Shown in pieces: positions 55,325 through 64,000 of a DNA stretch of 64,000 bases. Position 1 is the first letter of the stretch, and each line of letters begins with the position of its first letter. The notes beneath the pieces are model-generated. The model made no database searches. It was not told the origin of the DNA and saw nothing but the letters and a program-made list of their open reading frames with translations. A program made the position numbers and the translations under genes. The DNA comes from Mikania micrantha (Eukaryota > Streptophyta > Magnoliopsida > Asterales > Asteraceae): contig CM018695.1 in NCBI GenBank assembly GCA_009363875.1, positions 46,433,935 to 46,497,934 on the forward strand, read 5' to 3'.

Positions 55325-55714
55325 AGGGTGTGAAATTTTTAATAACCCACTAAATGTGTACTAACCCAAATAACTTTGGCAAGATGAAGCCGAATCTTGG
55401 ATTTTTTTTTGAACATCATTATAACACATTTTGAACACCATGTTCTTTTATGAGTTTGTGGAAATTCATCACCGTTTAAAAAATATCCTCATTGTAAGTT
55501 GAGTGCTACAGTATTGTAAGTTTTAAATATTTACTAACTTACAGTACTGTAAGATTTTGAACGGTGATGAATTAGCCCAAACTCATAAAAGAACATGGGG
55601 TTCAAAATGTGTTATAATGATGTTTAAAACAAAAAATCCAAGATTCGGGTTCATCTTCCCAAAGTTATTTGGGTTAGCACACATTTAGTGGGTTATATTT
55701 TTAACCTTCCCCTA
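55325..55714. mobile_element. Foldback MITE-like element in a TA tract
   Basis: A 390-bp sequence that is nearly an inverted repeat of itself: AATAACCCACTAAATGTG... at the left and ...ACATTTAGTGGGTTAT at the right, continuing inward through CCAAATAACTTTGG / CCAAAGTTATTTGG, GAACATCATTATAACACATT / AATGTGTTATAATGATG and TTCATCACCGTT / AACGGTGATGAA. The centre has CTTACAGTACTGTAAG. Outer edges are ATAGGG and CCCCTAT inside TA repeats, compatible with a TA target site. It is absent from the other LTR of C, so it inserted later. It has no coding capacity. Confidence 0.8.
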
Positions 55715-55716
55715 TG

Positions 55717-55721
<5 letters not shown>

Positions 55722-55768
<47 letters not shown>
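55722..55768. repeat. (TA)n microsatellite
   Basis: TA run on the right side of the foldback element. After it, the LTR segment AGACATGACAAGAGTTTG, already present at 55101, appears a second time. Confidence 0.85.
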
Positions 55769-55772
<4 letters not shown>

Positions 55773-56490
55773 TGACAAGAGTTTGTTAGGATAATTATAA
55801 TCATGGCATAAAATGATAATATAAATGTAGGTTTTAACATAAATGGGGCAAATATACAACAAGGAAGGCTAAGGTGTAATTTTTTAAAAGTTAAAAACCA
55901 TTTCCCAGCCCACCCCCGTATTCCCGGCGACCTCCCAGCTTGATTCCGGCCACACTCCGGCCAAGCATCGGCAACCATCTAAACCGACCCAATTGGCCAC
56001 CAAATGATCGGGTTTTCGATGCCCCATGACTCAAGCGAGAATTCTAACGTATTTGGATCATTAAGACACAATTTTATCCACGTTTAATACGACTTTTGAT
56101 TATCCCGAACCGTAACTTTTACACCACAATTAAAATCGTTTAATTCGAATGTAATAAACAATAAAACGATCGGGCTTTTAATCATTCTAACATTTCGAAC
56201 GAAATTCCACTCGAAATTATCTCTGTAATCGACAAGAGCACTGGGAGTCGGCTCAAGAACAACCGCGAACTGAGGTTACTTGAACTCAGTCCATACTTCA
56301 CCAATCCAAGTAAGTTTTATATGTTTTCTGATCGATTTTTGATGGGAAACAAAAGCCCTACGATTCTAAGACTTAACACGTGCTCAATCAACCAGAATTT
56401 GGGTCGAACTTAAACTAGGGTTCATGTGTTTTTGAAATGATTGGGCATTCGGTTAACATTATTAAATTGGAACCAATCTCAGACACAGCT

Positions 56491-56563
56491 CCTCCCAGTT
56501 CAGCGGTTAAATCACACGCCTGGCCAGGAGGAGGTCTTGGGTATTAATCCCCTCACAACCGGG
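56491..56563 (+). other. tRNA-like module in LTR C (3' copy)
   Basis: Counterpart of 49167-49238, with a few differences (CAGTTCAGCGG in the A-box-like part, GGGTATTAATCCCC in the B-box-like part). Confidence 0.45.
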
Positions 56564-58147
56564 TTTTTGAATAAACCTCGTTTTCTTTTATTTTTATTAT
56601 TTAACTATGTAAACAAACTCTTAAAATTCTAAAACAATTCCCTAAATTCTAAAATATTATTTCCAGCATTCTGTAAAAATTTTGGAATTTTTCAGGATTA
56701 AATTATATTATTTTGCTATTTAAATATTATTTAAATGGTTTTAAATATATAAAACATACTAAAACAATTCTAAAAATTCTGGAAAAATTCCAGAAATTAT
56801 AATTCAACTATATTAACATTCTGGGAATTTTTAAATAGTTTTTGGAATATTATTTTATAATTTTGCTTTTTTATTGTTTGAAAGAAACCTTAAAAATAGA
56901 AGTATTGTTTAAAAAAATTAATTTAAAAAGCCATAAATTATTTTAATATTCTGAGATTAATTTTATGATATAATAACTACAAGTTTTCAAAACTTTATCA
57001 ATAAACATACATATATTTATAAGATGTTAATTCTTTAATCCATTTTAAACATATAACTATTTATAAATCATTTTATTCTAAATTCATAAATTTAAGAAAT
57101 TAACAAGATATGAACATTTATAAATTATTATTTTTAGCAATACAAATATAAACAAGTATGAAATATATTATTTTTCTTTACTTAAATACTTTTATTTCAT
57201 CACAAAAGTTGTAAAACAATTCATATCATTATCTCTAAACACAAATAAAAAAGGGAATCATACGAACAAACATAAACATTTACCTAGATAGATATAAGTT
57301 ATATTTTTGATTTAAACATAGGTTGATTTGAGGAGTGGTTCTTTCCAAAGCATAATCAAACATTACTTGGTTAATTCTAAAGTCAAAGCAGGTGAGTTTT
57401 CTTATACTGCCTTTTTACATTTTTGTAATCTTTGGGATGTTGCACATGTCATATCAAACAATGTTATTCTAGAGTCATAAACAAATACTATGATGCAATT
57501 CTATATTTTAAGTTAGAATTAGATTTGAGTGTTATGTGTTACCTATTTGTTTGTACATCTATGTGTTATTATTATTGGATTATCATATACTATACATTAG
57601 TACTAGTAGCCTTTAATTTAACGTGACTTATGTCATTGTTTAATATTAAAGGTGAAATTGCCAAAAACTATGAGTATTACTAGTAACATTTCTTTAATGA
57701 CTTTGGTCATTATGTTAGAAAGGTGAAATTGCCAAAATCATATTATCAAACATTGTGGAGTACATATATATTTAGATCAATTCTCATTAGACTAGTATCT
57801 ATTTTGTATCTTATTTATATATATATATATATATATGTATCAAATTGTATGAGATCTCACCAACTATGCAAATAGTTGATCAAATCTTATTTTACAAGTG
57901 TAACAGGTTAAAAGCTTGGATGAAGATTCATTTAGGAAATTTGGACCTAGTTAAACATTAAACAAGTTTATGTATTAATTCAGGATGAAATGTATGGATT
58001 TGTTTTGTGATTAAATGTTATGTGTAATGGTTATTGTGTTTTGAATAAATGAAATGTTTAAATATTCAAACTTATAAAGTAGCACCATGAGTTATGAACA
58101 ATCACAATCACGCCCCGACGTATTCCGCCGTCGGTCGGGGTGTGATA

Positions 58148-58152
58148 GGAAG
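58148..58152. repeat. Element C target-site duplication, right
   Basis: GGAAG, matching 27244-27248. Confidence 0.95.
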
Positions 58153-58825
58153 AAGGGAGGGAAAAATGGGATTTTATAGTCTGGGGTATGTTTGGATGTT
58201 TTCAATTTCGTTTGGTTTCGGTTCAACGCGTCGTTTTTCGTAGTTACGCGTAATATTACGTAACTCTATAAAACTAAACATTTCTAAATTAATTTAGGTA
58301 GTAATTCCTAGTAAATTAACTAAATATCTTTTATTTATTTTAAATTTCAAAAATGTTTATTTTTATTGTTTCACTGGATTGTATCGTTTTCGAGCGTATT
58401 CGTACGAATTGTCACCCGTTCGAACACGACGATAATGTTACTTTCCGATTTGATTTTCAAGTTATAAGATATCGTTCAGAATATTACACTTACAAATATA
58501 TTAATGCGAATAGTCACCCACACGAATATACCGTATGTTTAATATTCATTTAACGACATCCGTTATGGTTTTAGTTTGGATTTCCTCTCATACATTTATA
58601 CATAATAAAACCCTAACTAATATGCCTACATAGTATCCTGTCATAGTTTAACATGTTTAAGCATATCAGTATTGTGTATGCGTGCGTTGTTTGTCAGTAT
58701 TGAGTTTATGTTATGTTAATTGTTTCATATAATATTAACACCGAATATTATCCGACCACTTTCCATACCAGTATCTACGGTACTTTTCTACTGTTCCGAA
58801 CTACTATTTCAGAACTGATGTTACA
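58153..58825 (-). mobile_element. Element D 5' LTR, outer part (U3)
   Basis: Continues D's LTR after element C. It contains the TATA box at 58171-58178, CG-rich stretches with GTCACCCGTTCGAACACGACG like those of A and G, and ends CTGATGTTACA, a decayed TGTCACA edge, at 58825. The sequence then changes to LTR E. The candidate TSD is ATATG (58826-58830); its partner is left of the window or lost. Confidence 0.75.
58171..58178 (-). promoter_or_regulatory. LTR D TATA box
   Basis: The minus strand reads TATAAAAT. The predicted start, about 30 nt downstream, coincides with the element C insertion point at 58148. Confidence 0.55.
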
Positions 58826-59657
58826 ATATGATACTAGTATATCATGTTATGATGAATGAATGATGTTCCCCTACTTGTTATTGGATATGTACAAATGATG
58901 CTCCAGTATTTGTACTTGGTAAATATGATAGAGTCAACCGGACTATAAACATGGAGCCGACCGGGCTATAAACACGAGAGTCGACCGTAATATAAACATG
59001 GAGCCGGCCGGACCGTAAACAGAGAGTCGATCAGACTATAAATATGGAGTCGATCGGGCTATAAACACAGAGTCGATTAGACTATAAACATTGAGCCGAT
59101 TGGAATATACACATGGAGTCGATCGGACTATAAACACGTAGCCGATCGGGCTCTAAACACGGAGCCTATCGAGCTATAAACACAGAGCCGATCGGGCTAT
59201 AAACATGGTAAGAGTAGATCGGACTATAAGCATGGAGCCTTGTACCGGCATAAGCCCACTACACATGTTAATGACAGTGGTTGCATAATGATTCTTATGA
59301 TGATTATGATGATTATCTGCTATGGTTTATGTAAAAGAAATGGTGTTCTCATGTAAATGATGTTTTAACTCACTAAAACGTTTATGATGTGTTATAAAAC
59401 TAGAACTCACCAGCGAAGGTTGACTTTTTAGCATGTATGTTAGGCTGATGAACATGTATGAGGATGGATGGTGCTCGTGGCATAAAGATAGATTATCCGA
59501 TGGTGTTGGCAATCCTTTATGTTTTAATTCAAACATTATTTTGTGTTTGAAAAACTATGTTTTAATTTCTGTTTCTATTCATGAAAGTTTTTGTTTTAAG
59601 AGCTATGTGTTATGATGAAAACTAACTCTGTGGTGTACCCAGGATCGGGGCCTCACA
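58826..59657 (+). mobile_element. Element E 5' LTR (left end removed by D)
   Basis: Shares ATATGATACTAGTATATC and all later landmarks with 63020-63836, and ends GGATCGGGGCCTCACA. Its true start is not visible because D interrupts it. Confidence 0.8.
58930..59235. repeat. About 20-bp GGAGYCGATCGGRCTATAAAC minisatellite in LTR E
   Basis: About 14 diverged units of GAGYCGATCGGRCTATAAAC type. Similar arrays occur at 62565-62640 and 63124-63440. The alternation of GGACTATAAACATG and GGGCTATAAACAC suggests a two-unit higher-order period. Confidence 0.85.
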
Positions 59658-59660
59658 AGT

Positions 59661-59708
59661 TGGTATCATACCCATAGTTTGAGAGATCTTGGCATCCCAA
59701 ATGCCAAG
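59661..59708 (+). promoter_or_regulatory. Element E primer site and adjacent leader hairpin
   Basis: TGGTATCATACCC begins 3 nt after the LTR and matches the iMet primer site except for later bases. At 59688-59708 CTTGGCAT-CCCAA-ATGCCAAG is a perfect 8-bp stem with a 5-nt loop, 14 nt downstream of the primer site, a place where dimerisation hairpins occur in related elements. Confidence 0.6.
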
Positions 59709-60003
59709 ACTTAAACTGAGAATGTGATTAAATGATGTGGTTTGCCAACCATGGATGAATGGATGCCACGAGCTGAATGTTATGTATGAACTAATGAGTG
59801 ATGTAATAGAAATGAGTAAGAAACTAGAAATGTAGTCAAGGGTGTGCACACTGATGAGGAGGGATGAAATTTGTTTAGTATCTATGAGTTGGGTAAATGG
59901 TTAATAACACCTGATCAATGTCGTTAACGATTTACAACACCTATTCCGTGCCAAACTGATTCTGTTACTGACTCATCGTTTGTTGCATCCTGTAGAAAAT
60001 TAG

Positions 60004-61200
60004 ATGGCAGGACAGAAAAAGAAAACTTAGGAGACTGAGGAAATACCTGTTGAGGTGCAAGGAAATGAGCATGAGGGAGAATACAAGACTAGCGAGCAAC
60101 AGGAAAATGAAGAAGAGTTCACACTTGAGCCTATCGTGATAAAGGCTATTTCTGATGAGGTATACAAGATCATGGATGAGAAGATGCCGGCAATGATCGC
60201 TAAGGCATTAAAGAATGCACTGAAGGAAAAGTCTGAAGGAACAAAGGAAAGCAAGGAAGCTGTAATCCTCGAGACGAAGAGCAGTGATTCCCACCAGGGT
60301 ACTGTGAGAGGCTGTGATTACAAGGCCTTCAAAGGATGCAATCCAGAATCCTTTGATGGTACGAAAGATGTTGTGGCCACCTGCCACTGGGTGTCGGAAA
60401 TGGAGGCTATTACTCCATTTGTCAGTGCCGAGTTGACCAAGCTGTAACATTTGCAGCTCACTCTTTTGTCGAAGAGGCACTCCATTGGTGGAATACGGTT
60501 AAAGAATCAAAAACTTCTGTTGACATGGAAAAGATGACTTGGGAAGAACCGGTCACTAAGCAGTTTTGTCCGAAGAAGAGTTGGATAAAATTGAGAGATA
60601 ATTTTTGGTGCTAAAGGCTGGAAGCGTGAACCAGTGACAATAAACTTCCAGGTTTAGCGAGATGGCAAGACTTGTTCCTCATCTGGTCGCTAGTGAGGAA
60701 CGCATCATGAAACTGTATATGGAGGGTTTGCCTCCAAAGGTCCGGATTCATGTGAAAGCCAACGCTCTGAAGACGTTTGATTCTACTATGGAGCTCGGTG
60801 GAATAGTTTGGGATGATGTGATGGCAATTGAGTCGGTTAAAGAGGAATGAAGGACGAAAGAGTTCTCCGGAAACAAAAGGGGCTGAACAGAGCAACGATA
60901 GTCTTCTGGTAAGAAGATAAAGCAAGAGGAGATGGGGCTATGCAACAAGTGTGGCAAGAGCCACTCCGGACCGTGCTATGTGGGCACTAACTTATGCTTT
61001 CGATGTGGAAAGGTCGGGCACTTTTCAGTCAACTGCCCCGGTACTATCAAATGCAACAACTAAAATGGGACTGGACATCTGTCCAAGGATTGTAGACAAC
61101 GAAGGGCCGATGCTTCGGGCTCTGGTAGGAAAGAAGAGAAAGGGAAGGAGAAGCAGAAGGCGCAAGCCCGAGCCTTCACGATGACAAGGGATGATGCAAT
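60004..61200 (+). pseudogene. Element E Gag relic
   Basis: Starts ATGGCAGGACAG with a stop after eight codons, then an acidic/basic helical part (KAISDEVYKIMDEKMPAMIAKALKNAL) and the Gag core (YKAFKGCNPESFDGTKDV). A frameshift at about 60440 leads to EEALHWWNTVKES. Further breaks follow, then three zinc-knuckle-like motifs near 60940-61095 (CNKCGKSHSGPC, CFRCGKVGHFSVNC and CNNCNGTGHLSKDC with a frame change) and a Lys/Arg-rich stretch. It is a different Gag type from A-D, F and G. At least three frameshifts and several stops make it inactive. Confidence 0.8.
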
Positions 61201-62465
61201 CGAGGACCCTGATGTGGTCACAGGTACCTTTTCTATCAACATTATTCCTGGTTCTGAATTCTTTAATTCGGGTGCCAGTATGAGTTTTATATCTTCTACC
61301 TTCTGTGATGGGTTATCTGGGGAGGTTAAGAAGATAGATTAGGTATTTGACGTAGAGACGACTATTGGTAAGATGACCAGGGTGACTGAGGCTATAGATG
61401 ATTGTTACATTGAGATAAAAGGTCATAGGTTCCCTGTCTGATTGGTTATCCAAATATGAGGCTAACATTGTATGTCAACGAAAGATGATATGTTTACGTG
61501 CGATGGATGGGACCTTCGTAATGGTTTATGGTGATAAAGCGATGTACGTGCCGAAGATCATTTCGATGATCAAGGCTAATGAATGATGAGGAGAGGGTGT
61601 GGAGCCTACTTGGCTTATGTGATTAAGGAACTTGTGGATATGAGGAAGATTGATGATGCGCCCGTGGTGTGTAACTTCCCATGATGTATTCCGTGAGGAA
61701 TTGCTCGGATTACCACTGGAGTGGGAAATTGAGATCCAAATCGACTTAGTGCCGGAGGCACAACCCATTGCCAAAACACCTTACCGTTTGACTCCCACTG
61801 AAATGAAGGAAATGATGACCTAGCTACAAGAACTCCTTGATAAAGGTTTTCTACGAGCGAGTGTCTCTCCATGGGGAGTAGTGGTGTTGTTTTTTAAGAA
61901 GAAAGATGAGACATTTGAATGTGTATCGACTACAAGGAACTGAGTAAATTGACCGTAAAGAACATGTATCCTCTACCTAAAATTGATGACTTGTTTGATT
62001 AATTGCAAGGTGCAAGCTGGTTCTCAAAGACAGATCTCCGATCCGGTCACCATCAGTTGAAGGTTTGCGAGTAGGATATTCTAAAGACTGCATTCTGGAC
62101 ACGTTATGGACATTACGAGTTTTTCATTATATCATTAGGATTGACGAATGCTAGCTCCTGCAACGTTTATGTATTTGATGAACAGGGTATGTCAACCGAT
62201 GTTGGACCGATCGATGATAGTGTTTATTGATGACATTGTGATTTATTGAAAGAACGAGGAAGACCACGCTTGTCATGTACGTGAGGTATTGGAGACCCCG
62301 AGAAAAGAGAAACTTTATGCTAAGTTTTCCAAATGCACCTTCTGGTTAAGTGTGCAATTTCTAGGTCACGTGGTCAACCCCGAAGGAATTATGGTTAACC
62401 CGGCTAAAGTTGAAATAGTTACGAAATGGAGCCCTCCGAAGTCACCAACGGAAGTACGAATGATG
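61201..62465 (+). pseudogene. Element E protease-RT relic, cut before RNase H
   Basis: Protease has FNSGASMSFIS, with Asn (codon at 61265) for the catalytic Asp. RT keeps PIAKTPYRLTPTEMKE, QELLDKGF, SPWGVVVLF, RYGHYEF and VFIDDIVIY at about 62219-62245, with several stops and frameshifts between. The thumb part (KEKLYAKFSKCTFW, VQFLGHVVNPEGI, SPPKSPTEVR) is followed abruptly by LTR sequence at about 62460. RNase H, integrase and the purine tract are deleted. Confidence 0.85.
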
Positions 62466-62642
62466 CTCCAGTACTAGTATATCATGTTATAATGAATGAA
62501 TGATGTTCCTCTACTTGTTATGGGATATGTACGAATGATGCCCCAGTACTTGTACTGTGTAAGTATGACAGAGTCGATCGGACTATAAACATGGAGCCGA
62601 TCTGGCTATTAACACAGAGTCGACCGGACTATAAACATGGAG

Positions 62643-63025
62643 TATGATGAATGCATGTTAAAGAGTTATGATAATGAAAAGCAGGATGATATGATATGAT
62701 GATGTTTGTATGATGACATGCTATGATGATAGTTATAAGAAGTTATGTTATGATGAGATTCTAGAATGCAAGGAATAAAGATATGATGCTATGATGATAA
62801 AATGTTAGCATGACGTGTTTATGATGCCATGATGTTATTATATGATGATATGATGCTAGCATGACATGTATATGATGCTAGGATGTTATGATAATATGAT
62901 GAAATGATACTAGCATAACATGTTATGATGAATCCTATGCCATCAGGATAAGATTATAATTATATGATGATAAGATGCTAGTATGACTTGTTTATGATGC
63001 CATGATGTTGTGATGAACAATGATA
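62643..63025. repeat. ATGATGCTAGYATGACATGT tandem repeats in LTR E
   Basis: Irregular units rich in ATGATG, GATGCTAGCATGAC and TTATGATGCCATGATG. Strongly purine/pyrimidine alternating, noncoding. Confidence 0.75.
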
Positions 63026-63123
63026 TGATACTAGTATATCATGTTATAATGAATGAATGATGTTCCCCTATTTGTTATGGGATATGTACGAATGATGCTC
63101 TAGTACTTGTACTGTGTAAGTAT

Positions 63124-63440
63124 GACAGAGTCGATCGGACTATAAACATGGAGCCGATCGGGCTATTAACACAGAGTCGACCGGACTATAAACATGGAGT
63201 CGACCGAACTATAAACATGAGAGTAGATCGGACTTTAAACATGGAGCCGATCAGGCTATAAACACAAGGTCGACCATACTAGAAACATGGAGTCGATCGG
63301 ACTATAAATATGGAGTCGATCAGACTATAAACATGGAGCCGATTAGGCTATAAACATAGAGTCGACCGGGCTATAAATACGAAGCTGATCGGGCTACAAA
63401 CATGGTAAGAGTCGATCGGACTATAAACATGGAGCCTTGT
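63124..63440. repeat. GGAGYCGATCGGRCTATAAAC minisatellite, right LTR E
   Basis: Counterpart of 58930-59235 with about 14 units. Confidence 0.85.
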
Positions 63441-63836
63441 GCTGACATAAGCCCACTGCTCATGTTAATGACAGTGGTCGCATGATGATGCTTATGTTGA
63501 TTATGATGGTTATGTGCTTAGGTTTATGTAAACAAAATGATGTTTTCATGTTAATGATGTTTTAACTCACTAAAACGTTTATGGTGTATTATAAAACTAG
63601 AACTCACCAGCGAAATATGTCAGGTTGATGATTAGGTATGAGGATGGATGGAACTCGTGGCATAAAGACAGGTGATCCGATGGTGTTGGCAATCGTTTAT
63701 GTTTTAATTCAGACATTATTTTGTGTTTGAAAAACTATGTTTAATTTTCCGTTGCTATTTATGAAAGTTTTTGGATTAAGAGCTATGTGATATGATGAAA
63801 CCAACTCTAGGAGGTACCCAGGATCGGGGCGTCACA

Positions 63837-64000
63837 GGATGTAGCACCAATCCTTGGCATATACTTCGGTTTTTTTAGAAAAATATGTGGTTATCAATCT
63901 TGTATAGACTTATATGTAAGTTATTAAAAATTCTAAACCAAGACGTATAAATTTGTTTATATGAATGACTCATGTAAACAAGCAAGGATTGAAAGTAGCA
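63837..64000. other. Flank to the right of element E
   Basis: AT-rich sequence with no feature recognised. It may be the original site or yet another repeat. Confidence 0.4.

Larger units (their letters stand above)
27249..58147 (+). mobile_element. Element C, coding-poor LTR retrotransposon split by G and F
   Basis: A plus-strand element with 5' LTR 27249-28465 + 49132-50644, interior 50645-54740 and 3' LTR 54741-58147, bounded by GGAAG. Its own interior is about 4.1 kb and holds no recognisable RT, RNase H or integrase, only a small Gag/protease relic. The primer site, leader and LTR end match the F type. This fits a large non-autonomous (LARD-like) element relying on F-type proteins; that dependence is inferred. 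Confidence 0.9.
54741..58147 (+). mobile_element. Element C 3' LTR
   Basis: 3407 bp from TGTGACATTTAGGG to GGGTGTGATA. It is longer than the 5' LTR because of TA-tract expansion and an inserted foldback element (55325-55714) with partly duplicated flanks. It reads through the site where G is inserted in the 5' LTR (near 56453). Confidence 0.95.
62466..63836 (+). mobile_element. Element E 3' LTR, rearranged
   Basis: Ends GGATCGGGGCGTCACA at 63836, matching the 5' LTR end. A segment of about 170 bp (62474-62642) is repeated at 63026-63197 with few changes. Between them lies a degenerate ATGATGCTAGCATGACATGT repeat. The start is a deletion junction and not a true LTR edge. Confidence 0.75.

Noticed and set aside
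60611..61242. Minus-strand frames of 60-104 aa
   Set aside because: Shadows of the decayed Gag of E on the plus strand.
1..64000. Host protein-coding gene
   Set aside because: No exon-like frames outside element coding regions and repeats; every recognisable domain belongs to a retrotransposon.

Overview
The window is plant nuclear DNA made almost entirely of LTR retrotransposons; I found no host gene. The initiator-Met-tRNA primer sites, CCHC-type Gag, Ty3/gypsy pol order (protease, RT, RNase H, integrase, chromodomain-like tail), copia-type 3' end, AT-rich spacers and CHG/CpG-type C-to-T decay all fit a large eudicot genome. The style of the Ty3 and copia ends recalls Asteraceae, but that is an impression and could not be tested.

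The layout is a nest that can be unpicked from terminal repeats and 5-bp target-site duplications (TSDs). The apparent oldest layer is E (+ strand Ty3 relic, 58826-63836). Its left LTR is cut by D (- strand Ty3; internal part about 21233-23803, LTR 23804-27248 + 58153-58825). D seems to carry two inserts. One is a copia element (6265-6549 + 18307-21232), itself hit by A (- strand Ty3, 1-6264, running off the left edge) and B (- strand Ty3, 6555-18301, TSD GCTTG). The other is C (+ strand, coding-poor, 27249-58147, TSD GGAAG). C's 5' LTR is split by G (- strand Ty3, 28466-49126, TSD GGTTA/GGTTG), and G's 3' LTR is split by F (+ strand Ty3, 31993-42866, TSD ATTTA). The deepest chain is E > D > C > G > F.

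F is the best preserved: two LTRs, PBS, PPT and a Gag-Pol frame broken by one amber codon. B has the most similar LTRs (about 10 differences in 2.8 kb by eye) but a badly broken gag-pol, so it was probably copied by proteins supplied in trans. A and G are one family with LTRs of about 4.3-4.4 kb; D is a relative. C lacks pol but shares leader and LTR-end features with F, as a non-autonomous partner would.

Most notable: (1) a leader stem-loop present once in F and twice in C, with two compensatory base-pair changes; (2) G ends in a 345-bp inverted repeat of its own LTR end, so both termini of the integrated DNA are the same (U5) LTR end, inside one TSD; (3) F sits inside the TATA box of G's LTR and C sits at the predicted start site of D's LTR; (4) B carries an extra 234-aa coiled-coil ORF ahead of gag; (5) tRNA-like modules lie inside three different LTR types. 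All alignments were done by eye.
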